NCBI GenBank assembly: GCA_032718475.1
Contig: JAUCBJ010002303.1
Coordinates: 1-64,000 of the forward strand
Length of the DNA: 64,000 bases
Direction of reading: 5' to 3'
Origin: Nemertoderma westbladi
Lineage: Eukaryota; Xenacoelomorpha; Nemertodermatida; Nemertodermatidae
The position numbers were made by a program, and so were the translations under genes. Of this stretch, positions 21,601 through 30,919 are shown piece by piece. Position 1 is the stretch's first letter; each line of letters opens with the position of its first letter. The notes under the pieces were generated by a model, which saw only the letters and a list, made by a program, of their open reading frames with translations, ran no database searches and was not told the origin of the DNA.

Positions 21601-21954
21601 ATGCGGGGTGTAGACCCAGATGATATACATTCCCGCCAGAGTTGGAAAGTCGCTAAAGCAATAAGCGCAGAGTATTGGAGGAGGTGGGTAGAAGAATACC
21701 TACCCACGCTCCATAAGCGAAGCAAGTGGAGGAAGCCGAACAGGGAGTTAAGAGAGGGAGATCTCGTAATCGTCACGGATGATACTATCATCAACAACCA
21801 GTGGCGGTTGGCGAGAGTCGTAGGCACCTACTCCGACGAGGACGGAAGAGTCCGATCGGTAGAAGTGCGGATAGGTGGAAAGATAGGTGCGAAAGACAGA
21901 AAAACCTACAGGAGAGCAGTAGGTAAATGCTGTCTTCTAGAAGGGGCACCTTAA
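18615..21954 (+). pseudogene. BEL A RT, RNase H and integrase
   Basis: RT in one frame from about 18640: PLHVALDPKKGKLRMVVDAS, FTCDIEGMFNQVRV, QNMGAKSSSF, and the catalytic YVDD at 19317-19328. A two-base loss near 19368 then moves it to the frame read to 21954. That frame holds the Pao/A17-type segment (SYIARIYDPLGLASPLL), RNase H (FSDASLEAYGAAL; YWTDSMVVLGWLHN), the integrase zinc finger (SHKSILHGG to CQTCRRAKK) and the DDE residues in GVDMFGP, YSDNGTNF and YVERLVGS. The DUF5641-like C-terminus ends in GKCCLLEGAP. Apart from two small frameshifts the enzyme residues look intact. Confidence 0.92.
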
Positions 21955-22002
21955 TATAGAGTTAGAGTGGAGTTTAGTCGTCCAAGTTTTGGACTGAGGG
22001 GG

Positions 22003-22032
22003 GTGGGATTGAGGGCGAGACGCCCTTCCCAC
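22003..22032 (+). promoter_or_regulatory. Conserved nested hairpin after pol stop (element A)
   Basis: Outer stem GTGGGA/TCCCAC and inner stem GGGCG/CGCCC with loop AGA, about 50 bases past the pol stop. Sequence and spacing are identical at 29558-29587 in element B. Confidence 0.45.
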
Positions 22033-22132
22033 ACAAATAAAAATAAAAATAAAATAAAAATAATAGTTAGTTAGTTAGTAGGTACGTAGTACCTAGAGTT
22101 AGTTAGTTAGTTAGTAGGTTAGTAGTTAGAAG

Positions 22133-22234
22133 GAAGTGGCGGCAAAGGTCTGGAAGCAGAAAGCGGATGATGCCAGAGGAGCGGTGATAACCAAGAAACG
22201 GGCCAGGGAAGAGGACGTGAGGAGGAACAGATAA
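22133..22234 (+). pseudogene. ORF3 remnant, last 33 codons (element A)
   Basis: The frame EVAAKVWKQKADDARGAVI...RAREED ends in TAA at 22232. It matches the C-terminus of ORF3 in element B (EVVARVRSQKADKTRGAAV...RPREED). It directly follows a shortened GGTACGTAGTACC array, so the deletion removed most of the array and nearly all of ORF3. Confidence 0.8.
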
Positions 22235-22897
22235 GTTCCCAGAGACGAGGGAACGAGGGAGTGGGACTGAGACTGGAAAGTGGTGCGCCTGGAAGGCGCC
22301 GCATGGAACGTACGAACTATTAAAATACAAACTTAATTAATGCAAATAACATATAAGTGCAATTTGTATGTACGTACATAGTGATTAGTAATCTAAAATA
22401 CATACGTTTGGAGTAAGTACTATAGTCATACAACCTTTCTCAATTAGCTACTGGGACTGGGGGATAAATGACTATGGCACTATGGACGAGACAACTGACA
22501 ATTTCACGCTTCTTGAGTGCGACGGCACGAGAGGGGGGGGAGGTTCGTCAGGAGAGATAAAATAGTCAAAGTGGAGTTGAGGATCGGAGTAAGAGTGCAA
22601 AGTGCGGAGAGAGTGCGAATGCAATTCTAGTGTGGGGGGGGAGAATAAGAGGCTGAGTGAGGGACGAGGAGGTCCGGGGGTATGAGAGAGTTAGGGTGAG
22701 AGTAGAGGGGAGATAGGGCGAAAGTGTTGGGGAAACAAAAGTCGCGATCGGCCCGACATGAGACGCCAGGCACACAGGGTAGCATTATCATACCCATAGG
22801 GGGCGGCCTGGAAAGCCGACCCCGAGAGAAAAGAATTCCACCCCACACCCGATACTAGATCGGGATCCAGCGGGATTGTAACGCACTTTTTTGGTTG
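22235..22897 (+). other. BEL A 3' untranslated region
   Basis: Non-coding, matching 33468-34121 of element B with indels. It includes a C/G-biased stretch and a sequence ending CACACCCGATACTAGATCGGGATCC. No ORF on either strand resembles a known protein. Confidence 0.6.
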
Positions 22898-22926
22898 ATG
22901 CTATCTTCTTACCGGGAAGATAGCAT
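22898..22926 (+). promoter_or_regulatory. Perfect 11-bp stem-loop next to the polypurine tract (A)
   Basis: ATGCTATCTTC and GAAGATAGCAT form a perfect stem with a 7-base loop TTACCGG. It directly abuts the polypurine tract. Element B keeps the stem exactly while its loop differs (TCACCAG). Confidence 0.6.
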
Positions 22927-22935
22927 GGGGGGGAG
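22927..22935 (+). promoter_or_regulatory. Polypurine tract of BEL element A
   Basis: GGGGGGGAG immediately precedes LTR2, as expected for the plus-strand primer. It is identical in element B at 34151-34159. Confidence 0.75.
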
Positions 22936-23476
22936 TGTTAGCTTATTCAATCCCGCCAACACCCCATAAAGTTATAAGCCGATAAGCAATATTGGGAGCC
23001 ACGAGATTGGGCAATTAACCAACTCGTGCCATCCCAATAAGAGTGGGAAGGAAGCACACAATAGAGGGTCAGGGGCCAAACCCCTAACCCAGAGAGAACA
23101 GGTGGAGTGAACGGGAATACTCCACGGGGCGCCAACAAGGGTATTAACCAATCAGAGGGGGGAATGGCATCGATTGAGTAGCAGTAAGGCCACCGTGCAA
23201 TATAACCAATAACCTATTAATCAGGGATTCAGTTATCTCAGTGCAGCAGTGCTAGCGTAGGGTACAGTCAATTAGTTTAGTTAGGGGATCACGGGACTTT
23301 AGGTACCGTATCCCGCCTTGTACACATTATACCTATATCTATATCCTATGCCCTGTTATTATTATACACCGAACTTCAGAACTCAGTTACCTTTATTTCA
23401 CCCTTATACACGGCGGGGACGCGTGGACTAAATTACCACATCGGATAAATCGGGATCCCTCCTGGATCCCGTCACA
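22936..23476 (+). repeat. LTR2, shared by BEL elements A (3') and B (5' side)
   Basis: 541 bp, nearly identical to LTR1. Element B's internal sequence begins right after it, but in mid-gag, at the position equivalent to 15897 of element A. The leader and first 2.5 kb of B are missing. Confidence 0.93.
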
Positions 23477-23477
23477 G

Positions 23478-24220
23478 AGAGGGCAGACGAAGCGTCGAGC
23501 CCGATCAGAAGAGGGAAGAAGAACAGTGGAGTTTAACCGGGAGGTCGAAGAGAGATCTCACGAGCGGGAACACTGCACTGAAAAGAGAAGAAGAGAAGAT
23601 AGTAGGAGAAGTATCGCTGCGAACGATAGGAGAGCGAGGACGGATAGCGAGCCGTCGATAGTCGAGATGGGAACGGAGAGTCAGTGGGGTCGAACTTCGG
23701 GAGATTGCCGTCGTCCCAGAGAGGCGCGACCTGACGAGGCGCACTGCGCGCCGATAGAGGGGTACGCGATGTACCGGCACAAGGACGAGAGCAGTGGAGG
23801 GGGTCGAAGAGAAACTTCCCGGCGGGATACAGCTACCGATCGAGAATACGGTAGCCGCGGGGAGGATTACTCGAGAAGATTAAACTTCGATCCCGAGCGA
23901 CACATACAGACTGTGGAACATACTGTAGGCCTTACTGCACATACCATAGGCCATGCTGGCAGGAATAATTTAGGCGATAGGATAGCGCGGACAAAGGGAT
24001 TAAACCCGGAAGTCGCGGAGTACATACCGGCAGGTAGGCCAGAAGCTGACAGGCCTATTCCGGTACCAGTACAACAGTATGACTACAGCATGCAAGGACA
24101 TAACATATACCCAGGGGAGGGGGGAATTATTGCGGATAGGTGCATGGGCCCCAATATATTAACATCAACCCCAGTATCAAACATACCGGTGGGGGGGGGG
24201 GGGGGGGGGACAGGGTGACA
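23478..24220 (+). pseudogene. BEL B gag N-terminal fragment
   Basis: One open frame from the LTR2 junction, equivalent to 15897-16637 of element A, encoding Arg/Glu-rich sequence (RRARSEEGRR; DRRARTDSEPS) and then YIPAGRPEADRPIPVP. It ends after a 19-G tract (24191-24209) at the same conserved TGA as in A. There is no start codon of its own because the upstream gag region is missing. Confidence 0.75.
24191..24209 (+). promoter_or_regulatory. Poly-G tract at gag frame junction, candidate frameshift site (element B)
   Basis: Nineteen G followed by ACAGGGTGA. The upstream frame stops at this TGA and the capsid-pol frame is +1 relative to it, as in element A. Confidence 0.4.
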
Positions 24221-27200
24221 TTCCCCCATCACAATATCAACAATATACCCCGATAGGAGCAAGAACAACGAGACCCTTGGATGAAAATAGATCATGCGAC
24301 ACAGAAATATGGAGGGGGCCGCTACCCCCAATGATATACCCAAGCCAGAGGAAGGTAGAAAATAGGACGGACGGACCACACCCAACAGGAGAAACTATAC
24401 AACATCCATCGAACCCATTGGAAGCGCAGGCGATGGGGATGGCCACGTTGATCGATGCGTTAAAAACTAGGATCGAGTTACCAGCCGTGGAACCGTTTAA
24501 ATTCGATGGGAGTAGGCCAGAAGAATATCTGCAGTTTCGGCGCATGTATAGTAACGAAATACTAACAAAGAACTTGACGCAGGCGGAGTGCCTAAAATAT
24601 CTGCAAGTATATACAGGAGGCCCAGCATACGACATCGTGAGGCAATACCAGGGCATAGAGGGCGGCTTCACGACGGCATGGCGGGCACTGGACAGGGAAT
24701 ATGGGCACCCGGCCAAGATCATCTGGCAAACCCTGAGGGGCATAACATCGGGTGGCCTACAGGATAATCCCGTTAGCATTAAGACGTTCGCGAACAAAGT
24801 CGAGAAGGCGCTAATCGTGTTAAAGACGCTAGACGCGCCATACGAACTCAACGCGTCCAACAACATCACCACGATAGCGCAGGCACTACCGATGTGGCTG
24901 CGCAACAAGTGGAGGAAAATCGCTTTCTCCACTCGAGATAGGAAGGGTGCGGAACCGGGTTTAGAAGAAATGTCGAGCTTCTTAAACTACGAAGCCGAAT
25001 TAATAACCGACCCAGTCTATAGTGAGGACAGCCTGGGAAAGGGACCAAGAACCGATTACCATAGACTGAAACCAGAACACAACACGTCAAACGCATTGCC
25101 AAAGCTCAGGCAATCATTGCCATAAGCAACGACGCAGGGGACTGCAAGTCCACAGGTAGCCGAGGGTAAGACCACATCATGGAGCGGACAGGGGAAAAAT
25201 AACAACACAAATAAATATAACCCCAGTACGCCCAGTAGGCCGAACCCAAACAATAAGAATAGTAGGGACTTTGGTACAAATGCAACTGCGATACGCAATG
25301 CACTGTATAAGGACGGCTATAACCCAAAGAGCAAATGCCAGCTACATACAAATGCGCTTCATCAAACCATGAACTGCAGGTACTGGCAAGCCCTACCCAG
25401 GGAAGATCAGGTAGAATACACGGCGAGAAATGAGATCTGCTCGCGATGTGTGATGAGTGGACATAGAGCTAGGCAATGCAAGGAGACGCCGATCAAGTTC
25501 GGTCAAAGCAAAGGCCAAACGATGGCAACGAGCACAGTAGGGGTGAAGAAGAGAGGAACGGTGCTACTTGGGGTAGTACCAGTGCGAGTGATTGGAGAAG
25601 GCAATCGATCAGTGACCACACTGATGCTGGTAGATAGTGGAGCTGCCTTCACATTAATCGAAAATTGGGTGGCCGAAGAGATAGGATTGAGAACGAGGCC
25701 AAGTAGAATGGAGGTAACAACAATTTCTAGCAAAGATGAGGTCCTGGAGATGAGGACCGGACGGTGCGCGATTGCAGCGGTGGCACCGGGATGCGACTAT
25801 GGGGCGACCATCGACCCTATCCAAGTGATAGAGTCAATAAATATCAATGCCAGGCGGCCAACCAACATCGAGGTCGAACAATATAAATTCCTGGACGATA
25901 TCGACTTCTCAATCCCAGAGGTGGACGTTAGGAAGGTATCCATCATAGTAGGAATGGACTGCCCGACGGCCCACGAAAGAATGCAAACGGTCTTCGGCGA
26001 AGACAGGCAGTGTGACCTGATGGCGATATTGACACCATTCGGGTGGACGCTGAGTGGCCCAATTAAGAGTAAGATACCATTTAGGATGTCGGAGACATCA
26101 GGATGCATGTTCGCAGGAACTATGTAAGAAATGGGGGATGAGAGAGCGGAGGAACAGCTCAAGAGACTGCTCAGGCAAGATTTTGAGGGACTAAAGGAAA
26201 CCGGGGTCGGGACCTCGGTGGAAGACAAGCAGGCTCAGCAGAGCGTAAAGGAGTCTATGAGATGCGACGAGGGGCGGTATACCATAGGAATGGTATGGAA
26301 GCTACCAAAGCTACCACTGCCCGATAACAAGGGAATGGTACTCACGAGGCTTCATAAGTTGAAACAGACATTAAAACGGAGCCCCGAAAAGAATGAGTAC
26401 ATTCACAAAACAATCAGAAAGTACGTCGAGAAGGGATGGGCCGTGGAGTTACCGGTCGACGAACCGAACACGGACAGGACATATTACCTGCCACTCCACG
26501 TGGCTTTAGATCCGAAGAAAGGTAAACTGCGGATGGTAGTGGACGCATCGGCAAAGACCGACGGGAAATGCCTAAACGACTATCTGCTAGAAGGTCCCAA
26601 CATATACAACTCAGGGATAGAGGTCCTACTCAGATTCAGGAATGGGAAACACGCCTTCACCTGTGACATAGAAGGCATGTTCAACCAAGTCCGTGTGACG
26701 GAAGAGGATAGCGACAGTCAACACTTCCTATGGTACAACGGCGACGTGGAACCGTCGACAATACTGATGTACAAGATGATAGTACAGAATATGGGAGCCA
26801 AGTCGTCTTCATTCACGACGACTATGGCCGTAAGAGACACAGTAAAGGGAAAGGAAGATAAATACAGTACTAGAGCCGTCGATATGATTCGACGCGGCTT
26901 CTACGTAGATGACGGGATGGAGTCTGGAAATACGGTTAAGGAGCTACTGGACACAGGGCGCGAGGTTCGTGACATCCTTAAAGGATCCGGCTTCAACCTA
27001 ACCAAATTCCAATCCAGTTCGAAGGAATTTATCGAGGCGATAAAAGATGAGAGACCAGGATCGACCATGGATAATCCCACAACAGCCAAGGGGCAGGACA
27101 TGGCGAACAAGAGGATAGAATCTCAACAGAAGGCACTGGGAATCGTGTGGAACAGAGAGACGGATGAACTGAAGTACCAGTTGAGTCAGGAGGGCGCAGA

Positions 27201-29509
27201 TATCCACACAAAGAGGGGCTATGTGTCGTACATAGCAAGGATATACAATCCCCTAGGCCTAGCATCCCCACTATTAGTCACGGGGAAACAGATACTCAAG
27301 AGAGTATACAAACTAAAGGACGAGTGGGACGCAGAGATACCGGAAGAGATCAGAAAGCAGTGGTATAACTGGACAGAGAGCCTGGAGCAGATGGGAACAT
27401 ACAGCATGCCAAGAGTGTATTTCCCGGATGGGGACATGACAAATCTGGACCTACACATGTTCTCTGATGCATCGTTAGAGGCATACGGAGCGGCACTCTA
27501 TTTAGTACAACGAGAGGGGGCTCACAAGCCCTGACTGGCCTTCAGCAAAGCGAAGTCAACGCCACCAGATTCAGCATCAGTTCCCAAACTAGAATTGACA
27601 GCTGCGAGACTAGGAGTTAGGGCTACAGCCTACCTAATGGATGCTATTCCCAACATAGTGGAGACACACTACTGGACGGATTCCATGGTAGTGCTTGGTT
27701 GGCTACATAACAAAATGACGAGATACCCTATATTCGTCGCGAATAGAGTGGACGAAATAAGGGCGACCACAGAACTGGAAAGGTGGCACTACTGCCCAAC
27801 GGACGAGAACCCAGCGGACTTGTTATCGAGGGGCGTGGTATGCCACACTTTCTTGAAGAAGGAAGTATTGTGGCAACACGGGCCACAGTTTCTGAGCGAT
27901 AAGGAGGCCTGGCCGCCGATGAGAAAGGTGGACCCGGGCTCAGGAGAAGTAGTGTCAGAAGGAGAAGAGGGAGATTCAGAGGGAGAAGAGATATACTCCC
28001 AGATAGTGAGGGAGATTAGGGGCGTGCAACCAAAATCAGAAGAACCGTGCGATAACCTGGCGGATAAACTCCTTAGCTACAGTTCTAGCTGGTACAAGAC
28101 CAAGAAATTAGTGGCGTACTGGAGAGCCTTCGGGAATTTCCTCAGGGGAGTTGGCAAAGACGTGAAGATTAGAATGACAATAGATCTGGAAGGAGCGGCC
28201 AAAGCAGTCATCCGCTACGAGCAGAGGAAGAACTACGGCGACGAGGTGGAACGCGTCAGTAAACAACAGCATCTACGGTGGGACAACGAGCTCATCACGC
28301 TGTCACCACAACTTAATGACGACGGGATCCTAGTAATGAACTCTAGGGTGGGATACAACAACAGTATCGTCGTACCACCGAAGCCCATCATCATCCCCAC
28401 AGGATCGCCGATAGTCCACAAGATTATTTGGGACTCCCACAAGTCGATATTGCACGGGGGCACCAAACAGTTGAGGAAGAAAGTAAAGGCGGTAGTGGGG
28501 CAGTGCCAGAGCTGCCGACGAGCGAAGAAGGAGCGAGCCATACAGGAGATGGCACCACTATCGGCGAGTAGGGTAAGACAGCACGACCCGCCATTTACGC
28601 ATTGCGGTGTGGACATGTTCGGGCCGATAAAGATCAAGGTGATGCGGCACACGGAGAAACGCTATGGTATTATCATTCGTATGTAATAACACGCGGGCGG
28701 TAGGGATAGAACTCGCCCAAGATGCAACCGCATCGGCATTCATTAATGCCTTAGAGAGGTTTAGAGACCGCAAAGGTGGGACAATCGCAGTAATATACTC
28801 AGACAATGGGACCAACTTTGTGGGGGCGGAGAACGAGATGGCAGAGGCCTTGGATATCCTGGAAGGAGAGGAAGTCAGGGCAGCCATGAGGCGACGACAA
28901 GTAAAGTGGGAGAGGAGGACGCCGTATGCACCGCATACCCTAGGATGCGTCGAGAGACTAGTGGGTAGTTCGAAGCGTCTGATGACGAAGTTGATGAACA
29001 CCCATATGGTTACGGAGGACGTGCTAAGGACAGTACTTGCGAAGTGTGAGGGTATCATTAATAGCAGACCGCTATATCCAGAGAATGATGACCCTGAGTC
29101 ACTAGACGTGTTGATGCCCAGCCATTTCCTAACTGAAAGGCCAGCGACCATCAATATGCGGGGTGTAGACCCAGATGACATACACTCCCGCCAGAGTTGG
29201 AAAGTCACTAAGGCGATAAGCGCAGAGTATTGGAGGAGATGGGTTGAGGAATACCTACCCACGCTTCACAGAAGAAGTAAGTGGAGGAAGACGAACAGAG
29301 AGCTGAAAGAGGGTGATCTCGTGATCGTCACGGATGATACCATCATCAACAACCAGTGGCGGTTGGCGAGAGTTGTAGGCACTTACTCCGATGAGGACGG
29401 AAGAGTCCGATCGGTAGAAGTGCGGATAGGTGGCAAGATAGGTGCGAAAGACAGGAAAACCTACAGAAGGGCTGTAGGGAAGTGCTGTCTTCTAGAGGGA
29501 GCACCTTAG
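24211..29509 (+). pseudogene. BEL B gag core and pol with three stops, a frameshift and a deletion
   Basis: Same domain order as element A, in one frame up to 28686. The series is DUF1759-like core, CCHC region (CSRCVMSGHRARQC), protease (MLVDSGAAFTL), RT with YVDD at 26902-26913, Pao/A17 segment, RNase H and integrase. TAA at 25123-25125, TAA at 26125-26127 and TGA at 27532-27534 interrupt it. Near 28465 a deletion removes 13 codons between the His pair and the Cys pair of the integrase zinc finger. A one-base insertion near 28674 shifts the frame; the remainder (28664-29509) keeps the second catalytic Asp and the Glu and ends in GKCCLLEGAP. The element cannot make its own enzymes. Confidence 0.92.
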
Positions 29510-29557
29510 TGTAGAGTAAGAGAGGAGTTTAGTCGTCCAAATTTTGGACTGAGGGGG

Positions 29558-29587
29558 GTGGGATTGAGGGCGAGACGCCCTTCCCAC
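29558..29587 (+). promoter_or_regulatory. Conserved nested hairpin after pol stop (element B)
   Basis: Identical to 22003-22032: GTGGGA, TTGA, GGGCG, AGA, CGCCC, T, TCCCAC. It lies about 50 bases past the pol stop and upstream of the repeat array. Confidence 0.45.
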
Positions 29588-29680
29588 ACATAAAAATAAA
29601 ATAAAAAATAAATATAAATAATAATAACTAGGTACGCAGTAAGTAGGCAGATAGAAGTTAGATAGTAAGAGTAGTAAGAG

Positions 29681-30425
29681 GGTACGTAGTACCGTTAGTT
29701 AGGAGTGTTAGAGGAGTAGTAAGAGGGTACGTCGTACCGTTAGTTAGGAGTGTTAGAGGAGTAGTAAGAGGGTACGTAGTACCGTTAGTTAGGAATGTTA
29801 GAGGAGTTAGTAAGAGGGTACGTAGTACCGTTAGTTAGGAGTGTTAGAGGAGTAGTAAGAGGGTACGTAGTACCGTTAGTTAGGAGTGTTAGAGGAGTAG
29901 TAAGAGGGTACGTAGTACCGTTAGTTAGGAATGTTAGAGGAGTTAGTAAGAGGGTACGTAGTACCGTTAGTTAGGAGTGTTAGAGGAGTAGTAAGAGGGT
30001 ACATAGTACCATTAGTTAGGAGTGTTAGAGGAGTTAGTAAGAGGGTACGTAGTACCGTTAGTTAGGAGTGTTAGAGGAGTTAGTAAGAGGGTACGTAGTA
30101 CCATTAGTTAGTTAGTTGAGTTAGAGGTTAGTAAGAGGGTACGTAGTACCGTTAGTTAGTTAGTGGAGTTAGAGGTTAGTAAGAGGGTATGTAGTACCGT
30201 TAGTTAGTTAGTTGAGTTAGAGGTTAGTAAGAGGGTACGTAGTACTGTTAGTTAGTTAGTGGAGTTAGAGGTTAGTAAGAGGGTACATAGTACCATTAGT
30301 CAGTGGAGTTAGAGTAGTAAGAGGGTACGTAGTACCTTTAGTTAGAGAGAGTAAGAGTTAGAGGGTACGTAGTACCGTTAGTTAGTTAGAGAGAGTTAGA
30401 AGTTAGTAAGAAAGTACGTAGTACT
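29681..30425 (+). repeat. Minisatellite with GGTACGTAGTACC core, about 17 units
   Basis: Units of roughly 44-50 bases, each with GGTACGTAGTACC (5-bp arms GGTAC/GTACC around GTA) followed by CGTTAGTTAGGAGTGTTAGAG or a variant. The array lies between pol and ORF3 of element B. Element A has only one or two units at the same place (22060-22130), so the array belongs to the family and has expanded or contracted. Confidence 0.9.
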
Positions 30426-30919
30426 AGTTAGTAAGAGATAGAGGTAGAAGGGTATATATAGTATAGATATTAGTCAGTAGTGAGTAGCGAGAGGGGGGCA
30501 TATGAGTACAGCTGGATAAATCGTGTGGCCATGCGACGCATACTGTTGTACTGCACAGGTCCCACAGAATAGGCCAGAATGTGGATTATAAAATAGAATA
30601 ATCCATAGATGATAGTAAGTAGTAGGACAGTAGAATTAAAATTAAATTAAAAATAAAATAAGAATAGGGCTGAAAATTAGCAAATTATGGTAACAGTGGA
30701 AAAGGAAATTCTGGAATATAATTAAAGTAATGGACAAAATTGCGATTTAGGGTACATTTAGTAGCTTCATAATTAAGTAGTGTAAAGAATAGGCGATAAC
30801 TCAGAAATTCAGAGAGAGATAGGCCATCGAACTGAAATAAACCATCTAAACCTATCACTCATCCTATAGCGCCTTGGTAAGGCACCACCCAAAGGGTGAG
30901 CGATCGGGCAGAGTTCGAG
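30426..30919 (+). other. Untranslated region before ORF3
   Basis: AT-rich and non-coding. The ORF3 frame becomes open after a TAA near 30879, and the first ATG is at 30920. No splice acceptor or promoter stands out. Confidence 0.5.

Larger units (their letters stand above)
12807..23476 (+). mobile_element. BEL/Pao retrotransposon A
   Basis: Full structure: LTR1, an extended gag region, pol in BEL order (protease, RT, RNase H, integrase), a non-coding 3' region with a remnant of ORF3, a hairpin plus polypurine tract, and LTR2. Frameshifts in gag and two in pol make it non-autonomous. It is about 90% identical by eye to element B over gag-pol. The missing ORF3 body and shortened GGTAC array show that A has an internal deletion relative to B. 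Confidence 0.92.

Noticed and set aside
29681-30425. Possible CRISPR-like array of regular repeats
   Set aside because: The host is an animal, spacers are not unique but part of the repeat unit, and the array lies inside a retrotransposon. The same applies to 59877-60195.
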